This document shows, one piece after another, positions 32,179-41,997 of a DNA stretch of 64,000 bases. The notes under the pieces are model-generated. The model was not told the DNA's origin, did not search any database, and saw only the letters and a program-made list of their open reading frames with translations. The stretch comes from Saccharomycopsis crataegensis (lineage: Eukaryota > Ascomycota > Saccharomycetes > Ascoideales > Saccharomycopsidaceae). Made by a program: the position numbers and the translations under genes. The stretch's first letter is position 1; every line of letters starts with the position of its first letter. The stretch covers positions 124,001 through 188,000 of the forward strand of contig NW_027043828.1 of NCBI RefSeq assembly GCF_037102585.1, read 5' to 3'.

Positions 32179-35100
32179 ATGATGTTGGACCAATTCAGTG
32201 ATTCATTGGATTATCATAACAACAATAACAAATCCATAACTTTCAAGACCCAGCAAGGTTCAACCAATGACCAAAGCAACAATGACCTTATTTTGACTAC
32301 AGACTTACTGAATCTTGTCATATATTTGACAGATCCTAACAATATCAACTATCAGTTCGTCACTAACCTATTAATCACTCACAGAATATTTATCGAATCT
32401 CTGGACCTTCTAGAAGTATTACTTGACAGATTACAGCAATGCTTTGAGTATGTTTTATTCGACACCAATAAATTAGAACAACAATTATCTAAACCAGAGC
32501 AGGATGAGGATAATAATAATGATGGTCAATTGGAGGTCCGTTTCAACACCATCAAGAAAATTCTCTTGAGAACATTTGTCATCATAAGAAACTGGTTATT
32601 GAATCACTTTATTGATGATTGGGTGGAAAATGACAGTTTAAGCTCCATGTTTGTTAATTATTTGAATGCATTGTCATTAAAATTTGAGAATTATGAGAAA
32701 TATAACATGATCAATGTTTTTTTCATTAAAATTATTGTTGAATTGAAGAAAGCTTGGATCAACATTTGTGAAAAATATTGGAATACAAAAAGCTTGTCGC
32801 AATCATTAATTGATCATGGATTCAAATCTTTCGGAGGGTGGGATAAATCAGTCATCAAATTTATTATTAGTTATAAACTTGAGTACAGCAAGCGAAACTT
32901 AAATATGCCTACCTCAGAGTTATACAAAGAAATGAATCCGACATTTAGAAATGACTCAATTTTGGCATCCAATGACATTATCTCTAACACGAATATTCTT
33001 GAAGATCATCAATCAACCACGCGTCATCCTGAGCCATCTAACAAGAAAACACTCAAAAAAAAGAAATCTATTGGTAATTTGTTGAAAAATTTGCCATTGA
33101 TCCAAGGATCTAATTCTCTAGCATCATTGAAGTTCAACTCATCCCAAAAAGAGTTCGAAAAAGAAATTGAAATGTTTGCATCAAAGGCTGATAATCAACT
33201 TGACCATGCCAACCTATTTAAGAAATCTGAAACCTTTGGGACCACTGAAAAAAATCATAATGCCAATGAAGACGATGTCAGCTTAATGGAGAAAGGAATT
33301 AAATACAATTTTACCATGATCTCCCCAAATTCCGAAATTAGGTTACTTGATTTTAACCGGTATCCGGAAAATGAACAAGGGCAGATGAAAGATCTACTGA
33401 TCGAATGTTATCAGAAATCTGATGTTGTTTTGAAAGAAACCGTAAAATCAGAACCTATCAATGAACCTCCGCTTGTCACAAAAAAATTGAAGACAAAACA
33501 GGTGCCGCTCAAACAACTTGTGAGGAAGTGGAAAAGACCTTTTCGCAAACCGAAGTTGGAAACAAGGATACCAGACCTCGAAGTTTCACAAATTGTTGAG
33601 AATTTGCTCCCTGAAGATGATATTGTTGAAAAAGTTGATATGTTAGCAGTATATTTTATTGATGAATTAGATTTCTTAACTAATAAAGAACGCAATGAGC
33701 TGTCTTCAATAAATAAAGAGGACTCAGAAGATCATGAAGCATCTTTTTTCTCTAATCTTGGTCTATTCGATTCAATGAACGATACTCTGGCCAATTCAGA
33801 AGGTGATGATGATGATGATGATGATGATGATAACGACGATGATGACTGGGAAGATGAAACTGATGATGGAACAACGTCAGAATGTGATATGGGCCAGCGA
33901 AGTAGCAATTCTTTTCTTTCTGCTGCTAAGGTGGACTGGAATAATGACTCACTAGAATACCAAGAGTCTAATTCCAGTGGTGACTATGAACATACAAACA
34001 TTCTTGATGTCACTCCTTCGATGATCATTGATAACGTAACCATGGAAGTGATTGATAGAAGATTTTCTGGAAGCATCAGTGATGTCAATAGACTCTCTAG
34101 ATCAAGCTTGATATCCAAGAAATCTTACTTGACTTATGACTCGAAGCTTTCTAGAAGCTCATCAATTATGGTTGACAGAAGTAACCACCAGCAATTAAAA
34201 CACTTGACATCCCGTGTATTGGAAAAAGTGAGAAGTTTTGAAAAACTTGGCGTTGAAAAACATTCGAATATTCAAACCACCATTGCTCCTAATAAATCGT
34301 GCGGCAATTTGACAATTGATGTAATAACCGAAGAATTTGACCAAAATGAAAAGCCTGAAACCAGCTTGATCAAACCAAAGATCGATTTTTTCCAAAAAGT
34401 GTCGCACAATGATTCTGCCATTACCGTGAATAGCAGTAAAGGAGGGAAAAGTCATGTAACCAGTACCAACGTCACCTCGATGCGTCAAAACTCCATGATG
34501 CAAAGCTCGATATTTTCCGACGTTAGTACCGTTAATACCATAATTTCAAATCATGAAGACGATCTTATCTACCACAATGTTTTAAGAAGTAAAAATGGTC
34601 ATCACAACATCAGGGAGCTTATGAATGATGGGAATGAATGTAATGACACCATGATGGTGTCCAAACATGTGAGATCTCCAACCTTGGAGACCCAAGATTC
34701 TGAAGCTTTGATAAGAAACGTAATGGAGATGGACAGTTTCCATATCGCTGATAGTAGTGGTGCTGCTGATATTACTGATAGTGATAAAAAAGTTATTATA
34801 GATATCGACTGTTCTCCTTTACGAACCCCAAACTTGACCAACAATGATAATTCCACCATTTTGGCTGGGAGTACGAAGAGAGACAACAAATCAGAAATCA
34901 GCATGTTATCAGTGGCATCGTATCTTTTGCCAGGCATGGACAACGAGGTCATGCAAGCTTTGGCGGCGATTCCTGATATTTCATTCCATGGGCAGGATCC
35001 TATAAGTGCTGCCTTATCCCGACTCGAGGGGAAAAATGATAATGATAGTGAGGAACTACGAAGAAAATTGCCCAATCATGGCAAAGTTCCGGAAAGTTCA

Positions 35101-36201
35101 GGAAACTGGGGAATCCTTCAAACTAAAAAAGGGGAAATGTATACTAACCAAGAATCAGACGTTTCCGAAACGAAAGAAAAGACTATTGAGGAACAGGTTG
35201 ATGATCTACACATTAATGAATTAGCAGATCATGATGCCAATGGAGAGATTGCTCAATTTCATTCTAATTTCTTTCAACCGTTCACTCCAATGGAAAATAT
35301 CTTTGATAATACTCCTGATGCCATGAAAAACATTGTTTTGAACAATGGGGCGGAATTGTATAAGAAGTACCAGAAATCCAAAAATTTGCAAACGATTGAA
35401 GAATTGATGACTGGGGCAGCGCATATTCCATTTATTTTACAATTTGATTCGTACGAACTTGCGGAAATTCTCACGATGATTGAGCGGGATGTACTACTAG
35501 AGATTGATTGGAAAGAATTGGTAGAATTGCAAAATAAGGAGACGCCGCAAAATTTTTCGTCGTGGTTACAAGTGATTGTCGGCCAACATAATTTAACTGG
35601 GGTAGATTTGGCATTATCAAGATTCAATTTGGTGGTCCAATGGGTGGTTTCGGAAATTATCTTGACAAACGTGATGAAGTATCGGGTGGCGAGTATTGCC
35701 AAATTCATCGACATTGCCACGAAATGTTTGAACATGCAGAATTATTCGACGATGATGCAAATAATTTTGGCGTTGACTTCGGAAAAAATCGGGAATTTAC
35801 CAAACACTTGGGATCAATTGGATGATAATTCCAAACAGCAATTTATGATTTTGGAGCAATTTGCCAACCCCATGGACAATTTCATGAAAATTAGGGAGCT
35901 AAACGGGATGGCGGTGAACGGTCGTGGGATGGTGCCATTCATTGGATTATATCTTTATGATCTTCAAATCACGTTGTCGCAACCAAGTTATGTTGGACAA
36001 GATCATTCTTTGATTCATTGGAAGAAATTCAATGATGTGTCGCGTATTGTTATTGATTTGGTCGGTAAGATCCAATATTCAAAACTTTATAACCGAGATG
36101 TCAAGGGGATGAATCAAGAATTATTATCGAAATGTTTGTACATCAAGTCATTAGATGAACAGGAAATGGATTTATGTGTTTCAAAGATGGTTAATCCTTA
36201 A
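32179..36201 (+). CDS. LTE1: Lte1-like mitotic-exit regulator with split RasGEF homology
   Basis: This 1340-residue protein resembles Lte1 (about 1435 residues in Saccharomyces), a bud-cortex protein that promotes mitotic exit and restrains the spindle-position checkpoint upstream of Tem1. The N-terminal RasGEF-N type domain is at about residues 35-170 (LLNLVIYLTDPNNINYQFV). A very long disordered middle follows with Ser/Thr sites and an Asp-run around residue 540. The C-terminal catalytic-type RasGEF domain is at about 1080-1335 (FDSYELAEILTMIERDVL, SWLQVIVGQHN, FIGLYLYDLQITL). The bipartite layout with a huge linker is the Lte1 pattern rather than Cdc25. Two consecutive ATGs open the frame; the first is used. 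Confidence 0.85.
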   Translation: MMLDQFSDSLDYHNNNNKSITFKTQQGSTNDQSNNDLILTTDLLNLVIYLTDPNNINYQFVTNLLITHRIFIESLDLLEVLLDRLQQCFEYVLFDTNKLEQQLSKPEQDEDNNNDGQLEVRFNTIKKILLRTFVIIRNWLLNHFIDDWVENDSLSSMFVNYLNALSLKFENYEKYNMINVFFIKIIVELKKAWINICEKYWNTKSLSQSLIDHGFKSFGGWDKSVIKFIISYKLEYSKRNLNMPTSELYKEMNPTFRNDSILASNDIISNTNILEDHQSTTRHPEPSNKKTLKKKKSIGNLLKNLPLIQGSNSLASLKFNSSQKEFEKEIEMFASKADNQLDHANLFKKSETFGTTEKNHNANEDDVSLMEKGIKYNFTMISPNSEIRLLDFNRYPENEQGQMKDLLIECYQKSDVVLKETVKSEPINEPPLVTKKLKTKQVPLKQLVRKWKRPFRKPKLETRIPDLEVSQIVENLLPEDDIVEKVDMLAVYFIDELDFLTNKERNELSSINKEDSEDHEASFFSNLGLFDSMNDTLANSEGDDDDDDDDDNDDDDWEDETDDGTTSECDMGQRSSNSFLSAAKVDWNNDSLEYQESNSSGDYEHTNILDVTPSMIIDNVTMEVIDRRFSGSISDVNRLSRSSLISKKSYLTYDSKLSRSSSIMVDRSNHQQLKHLTSRVLEKVRSFEKLGVEKHSNIQTTIAPNKSCGNLTIDVITEEFDQNEKPETSLIKPKIDFFQKVSHNDSAITVNSSKGGKSHVTSTNVTSMRQNSMMQSSIFSDVSTVNTIISNHEDDLIYHNVLRSKNGHHNIRELMNDGNECNDTMMVSKHVRSPTLETQDSEALIRNVMEMDSFHIADSSGAADITDSDKKVIIDIDCSPLRTPNLTNNDNSTILAGSTKRDNKSEISMLSVASYLLPGMDNEVMQALAAIPDISFHGQDPISAALSRLEGKNDNDSEELRRKLPNHGKVPESSGNWGILQTKKGEMYTNQESDVSETKEKTIEEQVDDLHINELADHDANGEIAQFHSNFFQPFTPMENIFDNTPDAMKNIVLNNGAELYKKYQKSKNLQTIEELMTGAAHIPFILQFDSYELAEILTMIERDVLLEIDWKELVELQNKETPQNFSSWLQVIVGQHNLTGVDLALSRFNLVVQWVVSEIILTNVMKYRVASIAKFIDIATKCLNMQNYSTMMQIILALTSEKIGNLPNTWDQLDDNSKQQFMILEQFANPMDNFMKIRELNGMAVNGRGMVPFIGLYLYDLQITLSQPSYVGQDHSLIHWKKFNDVSRIVIDLVGKIQYSKLYNRDVKGMNQELLSKCLYIKSLDEQEMDLCVSKMVNP

Positions 36202-37903
36202 AGATAAAAAAAAAAAAAAAGAAATTGTATTGTAATCTTTTGCTGTGGATTTTTGTTTTGGTTTTTTTGGTCTCTTTTTTGGTTTTTTTTTTTCTTTTTT
36301 TTTTTTTTTACTTCACTTCGATTATATTCCTATATTTTTAAACTTTCTATTCATCTTATTATTATTACCTCTTATTATTATTACCTCTTACTATTATCTC
36401 TTAGATTTACATCTTATTATTACCTCTTAGTACCTACTAAACTTTATTATTTTATCAATTCGTTGTTTTCACAATTTTATTTTCTATTGAATTTTGATAG
36501 TTCAATTATCTACTTTTAATACCTTTTGTTTTCTTTCTAAATCTGTCTCTTCTTTTTTTTTTCTTCCTATCGATTTTCTTTATTTCTCAATAATAAAATG
36601 CATCGCTCAATGTTTTCTCTGGTATCTGTATTATTATTTAATATTTGCCTGGTAGAATCACCTGTATTAAATCAAAAAAATATCAATTAATAATATAATT
36701 ATAGCTGACTCGTACTACAAACAATTATTGTTGATTGGGGCTTCAATGTTTACGTAAAAAATAACAAAAACAATAAGAAAAAGAAAATAAGAATTATGTA
36801 ATCACAAGAGACTGCTTAGTAAAAAGCTTACATAATCAATGACCTAGCAACATCCGGTCATCTATTTTTCAGAAAACCCTAACACACACAATAACCAAGT
36901 GTCTGGTATACTGCGGCAACATTTGATTAGTAACCAATTACACAATCATTGGGTGTTCGGATGGTTTTGGCCAAGAAATACACCTGAACACTCAATGAGG
37001 CCGTTGAATTGGTATACTGCGAATTTTGCCGGTCATAACCGACAAAAGATATTGGAATTGCTAGAGATCATAAAGAGATAAAATATTTTGGAATTGATGG
37101 GCATTGGAGATAGGATAGATAGAGATAGGATAGATAGAGATTGAAGATACAAAAAATATTAAAATTGATAGAGGCCAGAAATACAAAAACATATTAGAAC
37201 TTTGAGGCAGATCAACAAAAGACGGCAGGCATGCTCTACTAGAATCGATTGTAGAGTCGAAACTGAGATATTAGATCGATGAGACAAATCAAAAGGACGA
37301 AGGGATGAATGATATAATATTAACAAATTATTTCCTCTGTAAAAATTAATACATAAACTCATGGCGATTAATATACCAATCGTAAATATTATCTTCGCAT
37401 TATAACTCCAAGTTTTCGTTATCGGGAAACAATAGAAACACAATTATCGCCTTCATTATTTTGGAGACATCGTGATGATTAGATAGTCATCACACATTTG
37501 TCAGAAGATGTCACTATTATTAGATCTTCTTCATCGTTATCAGGAGATTTCAAGGTAAAACTTCTTTTCAATACCATGATTATTAGGGATATTGAATTAG
37601 GGGCTGCGAACATCATGGTTATCAGGAGACGCGATAGGCATTAGAGTTTCATCATCAAGAGATCATGTTATTATTGGATCCCGCCATAATTACAAACAGT
37701 TATATCTATCATTATGCAATCGCATTACCATCAGCACCCAAAAATGAGTTACCCGAATACATTATTATCTCATCAACATTAAACCAATGAGGAAAACTAT
37801 GCTGTTACTTTATGGTTAATTAAACTTATATCAAATGACCGATAATTTATGCAGAGATGAAGGTGTACCATAGATCATTCTTCTATCATAAAATAACAAC
37901 TTT
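36202..37903. other. 1.7 kb convergent intergenic region with degenerate repeats
   Basis: Homopolymer A and T tracts occur right after LTE1 (36207-36310). TATTATTACCTCTTA repeats lie at about 36356-36430. Imperfect repeats around a GATAGAGATAGG unit lie at about 37105-37145 within a wider degenerate A+G-rich stretch (37050-37200). A 7-bp stem hairpin (GTGATGA / TCATCAC, loop 8) is at 37472-37493. No gene was recognised. Confidence 0.55.
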
Positions 37904-38764
37904 TCAAATCCTAATGAACTTAATTCTCAGACCATCAGGTTGCTTATTATCTTCTGAGAATCGAAAATCCCAACCATCATCGTCATCCTCCTCCTCTTCT
38001 TCCTCCATTTTGTTATGATCTTCGTTCTCCTTTTCACTAGATGCTCGACGAGTACTATGGCCCTCATAGGCAATAACCGAGAATCTCTTGACATTTACCT
38101 CCTGCGAATCAGGTTCGTGGTGAAATTCCTTTGAGGTCTGGTTACTAGTATTATGCACCCCGGTTTTCTCCTGCCTGTTGTTACTATGATGATTATGATG
38201 ATTGTTCGATCCAAATGATCGGAAATTTTTAAACCCCATGAACCTTTTTGACGAATGTTCGGTTGAAGCAGATGATCTTCTGGAAGTACTAGACGACAGT
38301 CCAGTCACCCCAGGGCCGGGTCCACCACCTCGCAGACTACTATTACTACTACTGCCCGATCCTCCAGAGAAGAAGAAATGAGATTTTTCAAATGGTGATC
38401 GCAGTCCAAGATTGTTTTCACTATTTCTTCTTCCCGATGATGTTGACGAGATTCCCGAGGAGGAGAATGATTTCATATGGAGAGAGAACCTTCTTCTGGA
38501 TGATCTGGCGGTGAAAATGCTGCTGGCATCGTCGTCATCATTATCATTGGAAGTTGAGTTATGGTGGCCATTGGAGAAGAGCATTGTGGACATCGATGGT
38601 TTCTTGATCAATTGTTTCAGCGAAGGAGGAAGGAGAGAAACACTATTGTTGTTTTTGTTGTTGTCGTTGTTGTTGCTGTTGTTGTTGCTAGCAGTAGGGG
38701 ATAAATCCTCTGGGTTGATCAGCAAGCCTTTCACCCCCGACGCCAACGTGCCTTCAACGCTCAT
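37904..38764 (-). CDS. Ser/Asn-rich protein of unknown function
   Basis: I do not recognise this 286-residue protein. It starts MSVEGTLASGVKGLLINPEDLSP, a conserved-looking 20-odd residue block (quoted in part), then an Asn run. A long Ser/Arg-rich middle holds many RRxS-type basic phosphosites (SSRRRFSLHMKSFSSSG, RRSSASTEHSSKRFMGF). An acidic run of Glu then Asp precedes a hydrophobic-basic end (GLRIKFIRI). It has no membrane segment or Cys pattern. The structured ends and disordered middle suggest a phosphoregulated adaptor or kinase substrate; this is inference. The ATG is at 38764. It is tandem with the ASR1-like gene on the same strand, 617 bp apart. Confidence 0.6.
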   Translation of the reverse strand: MSVEGTLASGVKGLLINPEDLSPTASNNNSNNNDNNKNNNSVSLLPPSLKQLIKKPSMSTMLFSNGHHNSTSNDNDDDDASSIFTARSSRRRFSLHMKSFSSSGISSTSSGRRNSENNLGLRSPFEKSHFFFSGGSGSSSNSSLRGGGPGPGVTGLSSSTSRRSSASTEHSSKRFMGFKNFRSFGSNNHHNHHSNNRQEKTGVHNTSNQTSKEFHHEPDSQEVNVKRFSVIAYEGHSTRRASSEKENEDHNKMEEEEEEDDDDGWDFRFSEDNKQPDGLRIKFIRI

Positions 38765-39381
38765 TATTGTTATATGGTATTAAGTTGTAGAGTTAGAAAA
38801 AAAAAAAGGGATAGAAAGAATGAAAATAAAATTTCAACAAAATTCAAATTTGTTACAAATTGTTAATTCTCGACTATTGTTGTTGTGTATGCTTTTTTTT
38901 TTTTTCTTCTAATTTTATTTTTTCGGTGGTGGATCATCCCAAAATGGCATAACCAAGAAAAAAACAGATTCCACCGCAAATCATTTCTTAATTAATTGGG
39001 TTGTGGTTCGTAATTTATGAGTGCCTTTGGCAGGCTCAAATAAAATGATGGCAGTCGGCTTACGTTACTTTTGTGAGTGGCATGTGCAGAGATAAAATAC
39101 TCGTGCAAATAATTATTTGTGAACTGAAAAACCCAAGAAAAAAAATTGCTGTATTAGAAGAAATCATCAGAGAATTATTCATAAAAACGAAGAAACAGAG
39201 AAGAATTAATATTTCGTGAAACTAAAAAAGTAAGAAAAAAAAACCAGAGAACCTTACCAAAAGCTACTCAAAACCAATTAAAGAACCAGAAAATCCCACC
39301 AAATAGAAAGACAGAAAAAAAAGAAAAGAGGAAGATTAAAATATAAAAGAGAAAACAAGTAGTAAGAGAATATAAAAATCA
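38765..39381. other. Intergenic between the unknown Ser-rich gene and ASR1-like gene
   Basis: This 617-bp region is the promoter of the Ser/Asn-rich gene and the 3' end of ASR1. It is A-rich at 39130-39380 (T-rich on the transcribed strand), with poly-A and poly-T tracts. I see no ORF or RNA gene. Confidence 0.6.
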
Positions 39382-40632
39382 TTATTGTAGAATAGGCACC
39401 TTCATTTTGCCACTTTTCGCATCGGAATCACCATTTGTTGTATCAGAATCAAGATTTTTACAATCGGGATCATCATGCTTTGCATCGGGGTTCGAAGGAG
39501 ACATTGGCGGAGATAACTGGCCATATAACCTTTGAGGTTGATAAGTTTTCAATACTCTGGTATTTCTGGAGTCTCTTACGAGTAATTCACTATTCGAATG
39601 CATTTCTGATAACAACGACATCACTCTGGATTGGCCATGGTCAACTTTCGTTGGGATCACTTTTGACAGAGTCTTGCCGACTTTCTGTCCCAATTTAGAT
39701 CCTCTTCTAGAAGGACGTTTTAGTTTCCTCGTCAGCTCACAAGAACCAGCAGTAGATCCAGAAGGCAACAGAGCCGACGTTGATGACGATGATGATGATG
39801 ATGATGATGCTTGGTGGTCATTGATAGGTACTGGAGCACCATCCGAACGCTTTCTCACTTTTTCAAATTCGGTCCACGCTTCCTCTTCTTCGGGATTTTT
39901 ATGTGGCACGGGTTCAGGAGATCCCAAAATCAGATTATTATTATTATTATTATTCAACGACCCTTGACCACTTCTATGCTGTCGGACGATTCTTTCATAA
40001 GTGGCGTCGGTCCTTCTGATGAACCGATTGGTGCTTCGTTGGCGGCGACGGGGATTATTATTATTTCGATTATTTTGATTATTATTCACTCTAGAAAGAA
40101 GACTTTCTTGTAAACAGTCGCACATGGGGCAATTCCAGTACCCCGAGTACGAGTCGTCCATTCCTAGACACTGAGGGTGAAAGCAGCTGCAGCAGTTTTC
40201 ACAAACCGAGACATTTGAAGTGTCAGAGCTACTACAACAGAGCGAACAAGTGACAGAGAATGATAGAAGCAGGCTAATAGCCGAAGAGCTGGTATACCGC
40301 TGATTTCCAGGTTGTTGTTGTTGTAGTAATAGTGGGCCCTCATCGGTTTCTTGGGTAGGGGCCAAGTAGTTAGGATCCACTGGGAAGTTTTTGTGTTCCA
40401 CCAGGTACTGGTAGATAAGTTTACCGTGTTTATCAATGAGTTCGACAGTATTAAACCTTACTCTGCATTTTGGGCACGAATTGGCCTGGTGAGACCAAGA
40501 TCTGATACACAAGTCATGGTAGCAGTGGTTACACGGCGATAATTTGGCAATAGCGTGCTGGATGTGCGACGGGTTGGCGAGCGACTCGATACAGATCGAG
40601 CATTCGTCATCGTGGGATATTGGCAGAGACAT
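39382..40632 (-). CDS. ASR1: RING + PHD finger ubiquitin ligase, Asr1-like
   Basis: This 416-residue protein carries an N-terminal RING finger at residues 10-60 (ECSICIESL, CNHCYHDLCIRSW, SCPKCRVRF). A PHD finger follows at about 130-180 (CSLCCSSSDTSNVSVCENCC, CFHPQCLGMDDSYSGYWNCP, quoted in parts). Saccharomyces Asr1 has the same RING-PHD order and is a nuclear ligase acting on RNA polymerase II; it has 288 residues. This one is longer because of a Ser/Asn-rich C-terminus. ATG 40632 is chosen; the frame is open further upstream but only with non-ATG codons. Divergent from RDS3 across 224 bp. The RING-PHD fold is sure; orthology to ASR1 is likely. Confidence 0.8.
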   Translation of the reverse strand: MSLPISHDDECSICIESLANPSHIQHAIAKLSPCNHCYHDLCIRSWSHQANSCPKCRVRFNTVELIDKHGKLIYQYLVEHKNFPVDPNYLAPTQETDEGPLLLQQQQPGNQRYTSSSAISLLLSFSVTCSLCCSSSDTSNVSVCENCCSCFHPQCLGMDDSYSGYWNCPMCDCLQESLLSRVNNNQNNRNNNNPRRRQRSTNRFIRRTDATYERIVRQHRSGQGSLNNNNNNNLILGSPEPVPHKNPEEEEAWTEFEKVRKRSDGAPVPINDHQASSSSSSSSSTSALLPSGSTAGSCELTRKLKRPSRRGSKLGQKVGKTLSKVIPTKVDHGQSRVMSLLSEMHSNSELLVRDSRNTRVLKTYQPQRLYGQLSPPMSPSNPDAKHDDPDCKNLDSDTTNGDSDAKSGKMKVPILQ

Positions 40633-40763
40633 TTTGTTGTGTAGAGGATAAGGGAAGAAGAGGAACAAAATATACAAAGACAAGAGAAAGAGTTATACCG
40701 TAAATATTTTTTTTTTCCTTTTTATATTATTATAGCAGGGTGATTGATGGGTTTTTCTTGTTG

Positions 40764-40769
40764 CACGTG
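40764..40769. promoter_or_regulatory. CACGTG E-box between ASR1-like and RDS3
   Basis: A CACGTG palindrome sits in the middle of the 224-bp divergent promoter. Cbf1- or Pho4-type factors bind this core; the regulator is not known. Confidence 0.35.
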
Positions 40770-40856
40770 AAGAAGAGATCAACATTTTGCCTCAAATAAT
40801 CTTCCTCTTCCTTCTCTTTACCAATATTATTATTATATTTATTATATTTATTTGCC

Positions 40857-41171
40857 ATGTCCCGTCATCAGGCTGATCTCGTTTTATGCTTGAAACAACC
40901 AGGAACCACGGTCGGTAGCTTGTGTGAGAAATGCGATGGAAGATGCCCGGTGTGTGATTCGTATGTCAGACCAACAGAGCAAGTGAGGATTTGTGATGAG
41001 TGTGCTTTTGGCCAGGATAAGCATCGGTGTGTGATCTGTGGGGGTAAAGGAGTGTCTCCAGCTTACTATTGTTTTGAATGTGTCAGGACCGAGAAGAACC
41101 GCGATGGGTGTCCACGAATCACCACGTTGGGGTCGACGCGGATGGACCATTACTACGAGAAAAGAAAGTAG
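40857..41171 (+). CDS. RDS3: SF3b splicing-complex subunit Rds3 (PHF5A)
   Basis: This 104-residue zinc protein is a core SF3b subunit of the U2 snRNP, acting in branch-point recognition in the nucleus. The sequence is nearly invariant across eukaryotes. Seen: start [16 protein letters not shown], CxxC pairs in [41 protein letters not shown] and [18 protein letters not shown]. The length is close to the yeast protein (107 residues). It converges with MRPL51 with 104 bp between the stops. Confidence 0.97.
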   Translation: MSRHQADLVLCLKQPGTTVGSLCEKCDGRCPVCDSYVRPTEQVRICDECAFGQDKHRCVICGGKGVSPAYYCFECVRTEKNRDGCPRITTLGSTRMDHYYEKRK

Positions 41172-41275
41172 TAACCAACCAATGCTATTGTTGCTATTCA
41201 AAATTACATAGAATAAAATAAAATAATAATAAATATAGATATATATGTACATGTAGACGACTGCCTCCTCACTAT

Positions 41276-41766
41276 TTAAATCTTGTGTCTCTGGCTAGGG
41301 TCGACGTGCAATGGTGACCAAATACCCCTGGCACTTTCGTTGACACTCTGGACGGCATGCTTGTATTTCCCTAAGATCTCCCCACTCGACGAGCGAACAA
41401 TATCCATTTTCTTGTCGATGGTCTCCAAGTCAAGGTTTTTCACACATATTGGCTTGGTTCTCCCGTTGGCGTAGTACCCGGTGATCACTGGGTGGTGGCC
41501 TGGTCTGTGATGGAGGTTGATCTGGATATTCTGGTTGTCTTGAGCAAACTTCTGGAACTTCTTCGATTGAATATATTGTTTAATCCCAAGCGAGCTGCCT
41601 CCCCAATTACAGTAATCGATCTTGATTTTTTGACACTATGAATAGTTAGTAAACGGTCTCAAGTTCCTGTCTAATAAAACAAAAACATCCTTCAACGTAC
41701 CGGGAGAATGAAACTTTTGACACCGTTGATGGCCACGGTTGTTGCTTTGAGGGCCTTAACTGGCAT
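41276..41766 (-). CDS. MRPL51: Mitochondrial large-subunit ribosomal protein mL43 (Mrpl51), one intron
   Basis: Two exons: 41701-41766 (22 codons, MPVKALKATTVAINGVKSFI and two more residues) and 41276-41635 (119 codons plus stop), in phase 0, giving 141 residues against about 140 in Saccharomyces. The family core YCNWGGSSLGIKQYIQS starts just after the junction, and the end RGIWSPLHVDPSQRHKI is diagnostic. The protein is part of the mitochondrial large ribosomal subunit. The ATG at 41766 is the only one in the first exon. Divergent from the Rsc7/Swp82-family gene across 231 bp. Without splicing, only the C-terminal part would be read, so an intron-blind annotation would miss the conserved core. 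Confidence 0.94.
41636..41700 (-). other. 65-nt spliceosomal intron in MRPL51
   Basis: On the minus strand the 5' site is GTACGT, the branch point TACTAAC, then TATTCATAG as the 3' site. Removing it joins CTC CCG to TGT CAA in frame and restores the mL43 family alignment. Confidence 0.93.
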
Positions 41767-41997
41767 TATTGCTATATTATTATTATATTATTATTATTAT
41801 TATTATTGTATTATTTCACTGTCAATCACCGCTTTCAGCGCCAAAAGATTTTTTTTTTTTGGTCAAAAAACACTGTTAATTACGGCCGGGCAACGCTATT
41901 TCTCGCGCCATCAACAATCATCAACAGCCTTAATACAACAACAACAATAACAACAAAAATAATAATGAAACATCATCAACAGTAAGAGAGAAATCCC

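Noticed and set aside
35148-35154. TACTAAC branch-point heptamer on the plus strand
   Set aside because: It lies inside the continuous LTE1 frame with no fitting 5' and 3' sites; chance occurrence.
37472-37493. C/D-box snoRNA, because of GTGATGA
   Set aside because: No convincing D box at a suitable distance and no guide-target match that I could make; kept only as a hairpin.
40633-40683. 17-codon upstream extension of the ASR1-like gene
   Set aside because: It begins at TTG; the ATG at 40632 gives the normal RING-proximal start.
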